Positions 5,757 through 11,281 of a stretch of DNA of 11,281 nt are shown in pieces. A model generated the notes under the pieces. The model had not been told where the DNA came from. It did no database searches and saw only the letters and a program-made list of their open reading frames with translations. Every line of letters begins with the position of its first letter. Position 1 is the first letter of the stretch. Made by a program: the position numbers and the translations under genes. The DNA comes from JBIKLM01 sp044375105 (GTDB lineage Bacteria; Planctomycetota; UBA1135; GCA-002686595), in assembly GCA_044375105.1 (NCBI GenBank), contig JBILNK010000144.1, forward strand, positions 1-11,281. Reading direction: 5' to 3'.

Positions 5757-8700
5757 TCACTTCGGTTCTGGATCGATGGCCACGGTCTGTTCCGCGGAGT
5801 TGCCGCGGATCTCGGGCACGTACATGGCCTGGCCCACGGCCGGCAGGGCCTGGAACTCGCCGGGCGTCTCGGCCCGCAGGGTGTAGCGCAGCTCCCACAG
5901 GCCCGCGGGCAGGGCGTCGATGAACAGGGCGACCTTGCGATCGCGCAGCTCGCGATAGCAGAAGCGCTGATCGCCGCTGTAGGCGTCGGCGGGACGCAGG
6001 GGGCCGTCCCCCGCGGCCAAGACCGGCAGGGGCGGCGTCGCGCCGAAGCGAGCGTCCTGCTCGCGTTGGCTCAGCTTGGCGGCGTACAGGCTGCCGCCGC
6101 TCTCGACTTCGGTGGCCTCCAGGCCGGCGGGCTTCAAGTCCTCGACGAGCAGGTACTCGAGATCCGCCTTGGGCTCGAGCAGCAGCACCACCTCGATCCG
6201 GTCGCCGCTTTCGAGGCGCTCGCCGGGGGCCAGCGGGCGGCGCTCGAACAGCCGTCCGGCCAGCAGGGTCTCCTTGGGCACCAGGCGGTAGTACTGGCGC
6301 TCGACGAACAGCTCGTTGGCGGCCGGGCGCAGGGGCTTTTCCAGCGAGAAGCAGCGCACCCCGCTGGCCCAGTGCAGCGGGCCGGTGCCGGCGGTGCGCA
6401 CCAGCTCGAGCCGATGGCGTCCGCTTTCGAGGCCGTCGATGCGCACGCGCCGCACGGCGCCCAGCAGGTCCTCGCCGGGCTCGACGCGGGCCACCTCGCG
6501 GCCGTCCAGGGAGATCGTGTAGCCGGCCGCGGCCGCCCGGGCTCCGGTCACCTCCAGGCGCCGGCACAGGGCCAGCACGGCGATGGCGGTTTCGCGGGTC
6601 GAGCGCCACTGACCGGCGCGGCGGTTGTGCACCAGCCACTCGAGGGCCGGATCGAGCAGCTCGTGCTCCGGCGCGAGTTCCTGCAGCACCAGCAGGGTGA
6701 AAGCGGTGGCTTCGACGGCCGCGTCGGCCCAGCGCCAGCACAGGCCCGCTTGGCCCCAGTGCACGCGCGGACGGGCGCCCGTCGAGCCGAGCCCCTGGCG
6801 CTGGCCCAGCAGGCCGCTGCCCGGGTCCTCGTCGCGGCGCGCGCCGTTCGACAGGTTGTCGAGCAGGATGCGCTCGGGCTCGGCGGCGCCCAGATGGTGG
6901 GCGGCGCGCAGCAGGAAGGCGCGCGCGGCGGCGCCGGCGCTCGAGCGCGCGGCGTACAGGGCTTCGAAGGAGCGCTTGAAGTCCGCGCTCGGGCCGCGGC
7001 TCAGGGTGCGCTCGAGGTCCACCAGCGCGAAGAGCAGCCAGGCGCCCAGATCCGGCCGCGCCTCGGCCTCGATCAGGCGCCGGGTCAGATGGTCCGCGGC
7101 GCGCTCCAGCGCTCCCACGGGGACCTCCAGGCCCGCTTGCCGCGCCAGGCACAGGCTCCAGCCTGCGTAGGCGCTCATCCACAGGTCTTCGGGGCCGCCG
7201 GGCCACCAGGACCAGCCGCCCTCCGGCGACTGCCAGCCCAGCACCTTGTCGAGGCCTGCTTGGGCTGCGCGCTGCCAGACCGCGAAGTCCTCGCGGCCGA
7301 GGGGCTGCGTCTTGGCCAGGAAGGCGCGTTCGATGCCGCCGAAGCTGGCGCTCGCGACCTGTTCCGGGCTCAGGCCCAGGCTCTGCAGGGAGCGCATGGC
7401 GATCGCCGTGGGCACGAAGCGCGAGAGCGTCTGCTCGAGGCAGCCGTAGGGGAAGTGCGTCAGGTAGGGCAGGGCGTCGAGGGCCGCCAGGGCCGGCTCG
7501 GGTGTGACCAACAGCTCGATCGAGCCGCTGCCCGGGCGCGCCGCGGGGATCTCGAGATCCAGGTCCAGGCGCTCGCCCTCCAGCCGCCCTGCTTGGGCCA
7601 GCAGCTGGTCGAGGCCGCGCTCTTCGATCGGCAGACGCCGTTCGAGCCCGTCGCCGGCGCCCTGGCCTTCCGCGCGCAGGGTCAGGCGCGCTTCACCGGC
7701 GACTTCCGCCAGCAATTCGAAATCCACGCGCCGGGTTTCACCCGGCGGCACGTCGAGGCGCGCCGCCAGGGGGCCCGGGCCCGCCTGGGCCAGGCCCTCG
7801 ATCGCCAGCGAGAGCTCGACGCTCTGGGCCAGCTCGCCGGTGTTGGTGACCAAGCCGCCGACCAGGAAGCGGTCGCCGACCACGGCGAAGCGCGGCAGCG
7901 CGAGGCGCGCCACGATCGGCAGGCTGGTGCGCACCGGCGCGGCGCGCAGGTCGCCGAAATCGGCCCCGCGCGTGACAGCGCCCGCCGACAGGTTCCAGCG
8001 CGTGGTCGCTTCGCTGAAGGGCACCTCGATCCGCGCGCGGCCTTCGGCGTCGGTCACGAGCGCCGCGCTCCACAGGGCGGTCTCGCGGAAATCGCTGCGC
8101 ACGACCAGGCTGCCGCCGCCGGCGACGGGCTCGGCCCGGTCGGCGACGGCCGACTCAGCCAGGCCTGCGATCGGCGCCGGCGCCCCGGGCAGGGTCTGGG
8201 CCCGGCCCATGGCCAGCTTGCCGGAGCGGCGCTCGAAGGCCCCTCCGCCGTCGTACCCAAGCATCTCCAGAGTGCGCAGCATCCCTTGGTTCTCGAGCTG
8301 CTCGTCCGGGCCGGCCTCGGTGCTGGCGAAGGGACGCTGCTCGAGGCTCGCGGACCCGCTGGCCAGCAGGGCGCGCGGGTGGGCATAGAAGAACGCGCGC
8401 GGATCCGGGCGCTCATCGGCGGCGATGGCCGCCACGGCGGCGTCGTAAACCGCGATCGAGAGCTCGCCCTGCACCGGCCGGCCCTCCCGGTCGGTCACCA
8501 CGAGCTCGAGCTGGCCGCGCTCTCCGGGCCGATAGACCTCGCGATCGAAGCGCTGCTCGAGATTCAGGAAATGGCGCGACGGCGCCACCACCAGCTCGGC
8601 CTGGGCGCGCTGCACGAGCCCGCCGCGCACGCTGACCGCGCGGGCGAACACGTTGGGCACGTGGCGGGCATCCAGGGGGAAGCGCACCAATTGGGCCGCG

Positions 8701-11281
8701 CCGCCGTGCAGCACGCGGGTTTCGAGCAGGCGTTCCGCCGCCAGGCTGAACAGCACGTGCCGGTCGCTGCTGTCGCTGAGCACCAGCAGGGCCGCTTCGT
8801 CGCCCTCCGCCAGGCTGCTGGCATCGAAGACGATCGAGAGGCCCTGCTGGGGCAGGTCCAGGCTGCGCGTGCGCTCGTCGGCGGCGTAGAGCCAGGTCTC
8901 GGCCTTGACCGGCCCGCTGCGCGGGTCCTCCGAGCTCCAGCGCACCACGTAGCTGCCGGTCTGCGGCAGATTCGGCAGCCATTGGCCGCGGCCCTGGGCA
9001 TCGAGGGCGAGGTCGATCCGCGCCAGCTCCTCGAAGGCGTAGCGGCGCTCGATGGGCTCGAATCCGGGCGGCAAACCGCCGCTCGGCGTGCGCAGGGCGC
9101 TCAACTCGGAGCCGCTGCGCGGCGTGCCCGCGGGGTCGCGCCAGACCTCCACCCAGCGGGCGCGCTCGAGCGTCAGGCGCCCGCTGACAGCCGCGGGCTG
9201 GCCGTTGGCGTCCTCGGCGCGCACTTCGATGCGCGCCGTCTGCCCCGGCCGCACCACGGAGCGTTCGCTCTCCAGGACGACCGCATAGGCCTGCCGGCGC
9301 ACACGCACCCGCCCGCTGCCGGAGACCTCGCGCCGGGCGGCGTCGGTCACGCGCACTTCGATGCGGTACTCCCACTCCTGGTCGTCCGCGGCCGGGGTCT
9401 CGAAGCTGAGCTTCGCCCGGCCCTCGCCGTCGAGCACCAGGCTGCGGCGCAGCACCTCCTCTTCCGGCCGCCAAGCCCAGCGGTCGCTGTTCCAATTCGT
9501 TTGCATTTCGCGCGCGAACCAGGTCCAGCGCGGCTGCGGCAGCAGGCTGACGCCCAGGGGCACGCGCCGCACGATCAGCTCGGCCGCTCCGCCGCCGACC
9601 GCCGCCCCGAAATAGGTGCGGGCCTCGATGCTGGCCTCGACCGTGTCGCCGAGCACGTGCACGCGCGGGCGGCCGGGGGCCTCCTCCGCGACACGCACGG
9701 CGACCTCGAATTCGGGCAGCTTGTACTCCTCGAGCCGCAGCAGCGCCTCGTAGCCGATCCCTCGACCCGCGGCATCCCGGAACTCGACCTGATAGGCGCC
9801 GAGCGCCCAGGCGGCGCCCAGCTCGAGGCGGCCGTCGGCGCTGCCGAACTCCGAGAGGGTCACGCGCTCTTCGCGCACCAGCTCGCCGCGCGGGTCGATG
9901 AAGCGCGCCACCAGCACCTGGCCCGCGGGCGTTTCATAGGCCAGACCCAGGTGGCGCCGCGCGGTCAGTTTCCAATGGGCCGTTTGGCCCGGACGATAGG
10001 CGGGCCGGTCGGTCGTCAGCAGCAGGCGCCAGCCCTGCTCGGGCGTGTAGCCGGCGGCGCTGCTTTGCACCATGGCTTGGGAGCCGCCTCGCCCCGCGGT
10101 CAGCAGCACGCTGGCGTATTCCTGGCTCAGGGGGCCGAGATCGAAGCGCGCCAGGCCCTGGGCATCGGTCTGGGCCTCGAACTCACGCCAGCGCCAGCCC
10201 TGATTCTCTTGGATGCCCACGAAGGCCTTGACCGGCTGGCCCGCGCGCGGGGCGCCGTCCTCGGCGCCCACGGCCCAGGCCACCAGTTCACCCGGCGCCT
10301 GCTCGGCCACCAGCGCCAGGTCGGTGATCAGGATCAGGCCGCGGGCCTTCTGGTCGCCCGCGCGCAGCTCGAGGGCGTAGGCCCCCGGCGGCGGCGAATT
10401 CGGCATCCATTCGGAGAGCGCCATGCGACGCTGCTGGCGCTCGTGGGGTCGGCCCGGGGCCAGCTCCACGCTGAATTGGGCGAAGGCTTCGCGGCGCCCG
10501 AGGACCAGGGAGTCGAGCCATTGGTCTGGGCTTTGGTCCCGGCGCCGCAGGCTTGGGTCGCGGGTCAGCTCGACCGGCACCAGCCGGCCCTCGAGGCGCG
10601 ACAGATTGCGCCAGCTCAGCAGCACCTGGACGGGCTGTCCGGGGCGGAAGCTGCCGGGCAGCGCGAGGTCGAGCTCCTCGGCCAGGAGCGCCTTCAGGCG
10701 CTCGCTCACGAAGGGCTGGTGGCGGCTCTGGCCCTCCGCGAAGCGCGCCAAGAAGGCGCGATAGAGCTCCACCGCGCGCGTCAGATCGGGGCGCCGCTGT
10801 GCGGGGCCCTCGCCCGCCTGCACGAACGGCCCGACCTGCTCATACCAGCTCGCTTCGACGCGCAGAGCCGCATCGACCAGGCCGCCGGCGTCGCCCAGGG
10901 CCTGCACCTCGGCGAGCAGCGTCAGCCCGCGCCGCTCGGCGCTGCGGCTGGCGCCGCTCGCCAGCAGGTTGCGCGCCAGGACCAGCGCGAAGAAGGCCCG
11001 CTGGCGTGGTTCGCGGGCGATCGAGAGGGCCTGCTCCAAGCGCTCGTTGGAGAGCGGGTTGCCGTGCTGGCCGGCGTTCAGGGGCTCGCGGTCCCAGGGG
11101 GCCAGCCCCATGCGTTCGAGGATCGCCAGCCAGCGCGCGCGGGCCAGCTCGAGGTCCGTCGAGCGCGCCCACCAGTCCAGGGCGCGCTCGTAGAAAACGT
11201 TCGAATGGCCGCGCCAGCCCTGGCCGCCGAGCCAGTGGAAATCGCCCAGGGCCTCCTGGGTTTCGGCCCACAGGCGGTCCT
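5757..11281 (-). CDS. Bacterial alpha-2-macroglobulin (thioester protease trap), 5'-truncated by window edge
   Basis: Alpha-2-macroglobulins trap proteases: cleavage of a bait region triggers collapse and a thioester links to the attacker. At least 1840 residues are visible. The ATG at 11109-11111 is probably internal, because the frame stays open to the right edge and upstream codons encode family-like sequence (ALDWWARSTDLELARARW). Along the protein: an early beta-sandwich with SFRPGQPVQVLLSW (about 10640); the MG2 motif TDRPAYRPGQTAHWKL (about 10010); YKLPEFEVAV (about 9720); VVLESERSVVRPGQTARIEV (about 9270); a probable bait region (8113-8335); the MG8-type segment VRSDFRETALWSAALV (about 8080); the thioester motif YGCLEQTLSRF with CLEQ at 7431-7442; an alpha-helical thioester domain to about 6550; and a C-terminal receptor-binding-like MG10 domain ending MYVPEIRGNSAEQ. 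It exceeds E. coli YfhM (about 1650). The signal peptide or lipobox lies outside. No pbpC partner is seen in the window. Confidence 0.95.
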   Translation of the reverse strand, partial: DRLWAETQEALGDFHWLGGQGWRGHSNVFYERALDWWARSTDLELARARWLAILERMGLAPWDREPLNAGQHGNPLSNERLEQALSIAREPRQRAFFALVLARNLLASGASRSAERRGLTLLAEVQALGDAGGLVDAALRVEASWYEQVGPFVQAGEGPAQRRPDLTRAVELYRAFLARFAEGQSRHQPFVSERLKALLAEELDLALPGSFRPGQPVQVLLSWRNLSRLEGRLVPVELTRDPSLRRRDQSPDQWLDSLVLGRREAFAQFSVELAPGRPHERQQRRMALSEWMPNSPPPGAYALELRAGDQKARGLILITDLALVAEQAPGELVAWAVGAEDGAPRAGQPVKAFVGIQENQGWRWREFEAQTDAQGLARFDLGPLSQEYASVLLTAGRGGSQAMVQSSAAGYTPEQGWRLLLTTDRPAYRPGQTAHWKLTARRHLGLAYETPAGQVLVARFIDPRGELVREERVTLSEFGSADGRLELGAAWALGAYQVEFRDAAGRGIGYEALLRLEEYKLPEFEVAVRVAEEAPGRPRVHVLGDTVEASIEARTYFGAAVGGGAAELIVRRVPLGVSLLPQPRWTWFAREMQTNWNSDRWAWRPEEEVLRRSLVLDGEGRAKLSFETPAADDQEWEYRIEVRVTDAARREVSGSGRVRVRRQAYAVVLESERSVVRPGQTARIEVRAEDANGQPAAVSGRLTLERARWVEVWRDPAGTPRSGSELSALRTPSGGLPPGFEPIERRYAFEELARIDLALDAQGRGQWLPNLPQTGSYVVRWSSEDPRSGPVKAETWLYAADERTRSLDLPQQGLSIVFDASSLAEGDEAALLVLSDSSDRHVLFSLAAERLLETRVLHGGAAQLVRFPLDARHVPNVFARAVSVRGGLVQRAQAELVVAPSRHFLNLEQRFDREVYRPGERGQLELVVTDREGRPVQGELSIAVYDAAVAAIAADERPDPRAFFYAHPRALLASGSASLEQRPFASTEAGPDEQLENQGMLRTLEMLGYDGGGAFERRSGKLAMGRAQTLPGAPAPIAGLAESAVADRAEPVAGGGSLVVRSDFRETALWSAALVTDAEGRARIEVPFSEATTRWNLSAGAVTRGADFGDLRAAPVRTSLPIVARLALPRFAVVGDRFLVGGLVTNTGELAQSVELSLAIEGLAQAGPGPLAARLDVPPGETRRVDFELLAEVAGEARLTLRAEGQGAGDGLERRLPIEERGLDQLLAQAGRLEGERLDLDLEIPAARPGSGSIELLVTPEPALAALDALPYLTHFPYGCLEQTLSRFVPTAIAMRSLQSLGLSPEQVASASFGGIERAFLAKTQPLGREDFAVWQRAAQAGLDKVLGWQSPEGGWSWWPGGPEDLWMSAYAGWSLCLARQAGLEVPVGALERAADHLTRRLIEAEARPDLGAWLLFALVDLERTLSRGPSADFKRSFEALYAARSSAGAAARAFLLRAAHHLGAAEPERILLDNLSNGARRDEDPGSGLLGQRQGLGSTGARPRVHWGQAGLCWRWADAAVEATAFTLLVLQELAPEHELLDPALEWLVHNRRAGQWRSTRETAIAVLALCRRLEVTGARAAAAGYTISLDGREVARVEPGEDLLGAVRRVRIDGLESGRHRLELVRTAGTGPLHWASGVRCFSLEKPLRPAANELFVERQYYRLVPKETLLAGRLFERRPLAPGERLESGDRIEVVLLLEPKADLEYLLVEDLKPAGLEATEVESGGSLYAAKLSQREQDARFGATPPLPVLAAGDGPLRPADAYSGDQRFCYRELRDRKVALFIDALPAGLWELRYTLRAETPGEFQALPAVGQAMYVPEIRGNSAEQTVAIDPEPK
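7431..7442 (-). other. Intact thioester motif CLEQ
   Basis: The four codons encode Cys-Leu-Glu-Gln within FPYGCLEQTLSRF. In this family the Cys and Gln side chains form the internal thioester used for covalent protease capture. Bacterial homologues without the thioester (YfaS type) lack this motif, so this copy belongs to the thioester-bearing class. Confidence 0.92.

Noticed and set aside
5665..7206. A 513-codon - strand frame inside the macroglobulin gene
   Set aside because: Arg/Ala/Gly/Pro-rich alternative frame of the macroglobulin coding region; the correct frame has continuous family motifs.

Overview
This is high-GC bacterial DNA with four protein-coding genes on alternating strands (+, -, +, -), so no two neighbours can share an operon within the window. 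No rRNA, tRNA, CRISPR array, insertion sequence, phage gene or integrase was seen. The mix suggests a member of the Planctomycetota or a similar free-living lineage rich in large exported proteins. It comprises a secreted subtilase with P domains, an FG-GAP-type secreted protein ending in a compact beta-rich module, and a very large alpha-2-macroglobulin. This placement is an inference from gene content and GC richness and rests on no marker gene.

Layout. (1) Positions 2-1489 (+) hold the 3' part of a kexin-like subtilisin (peptidase S8) with a 14-glycine linker and two tandem P domains; its start lies left of the window. A strong intrinsic terminator follows at 1513-1550. (2) Positions 1683-3215 (-) hold a secreted beta-propeller-like protein of unknown role, convergent with gene 1. 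(3) A gene-free divergent region of 840 bp (3216-4055) follows, GC-rich and with two G-quadruplex-capable runs close to the next gene. (4) Positions 4056-5480 (+) hold sthA, the soluble flavoprotein pyridine nucleotide transhydrogenase. (5) A 276-bp convergent spacer (5481-5756) is dense in inverted repeats. (6) Positions 5757-11281 (-) hold a bacterial alpha-2-macroglobulin of at least 1840 residues with an intact CLEQ thioester motif. Its reading frame stays open to the right edge, so its N-terminus and signal peptide are outside the window.

How the genes relate. Three of the four products are probably extracytoplasmic (protease, propeller protein, protease-trapping macroglobulin). SthA is a cytoplasmic enzyme balancing NADPH and NADH. 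Nothing in the spacing or strands ties them into one pathway. I found no convincing new multi-gene system. The points most worth a second look are the tandem P domains, the C-terminal module of gene 2, the structured leader of sthA and the bait region of the macroglobulin.
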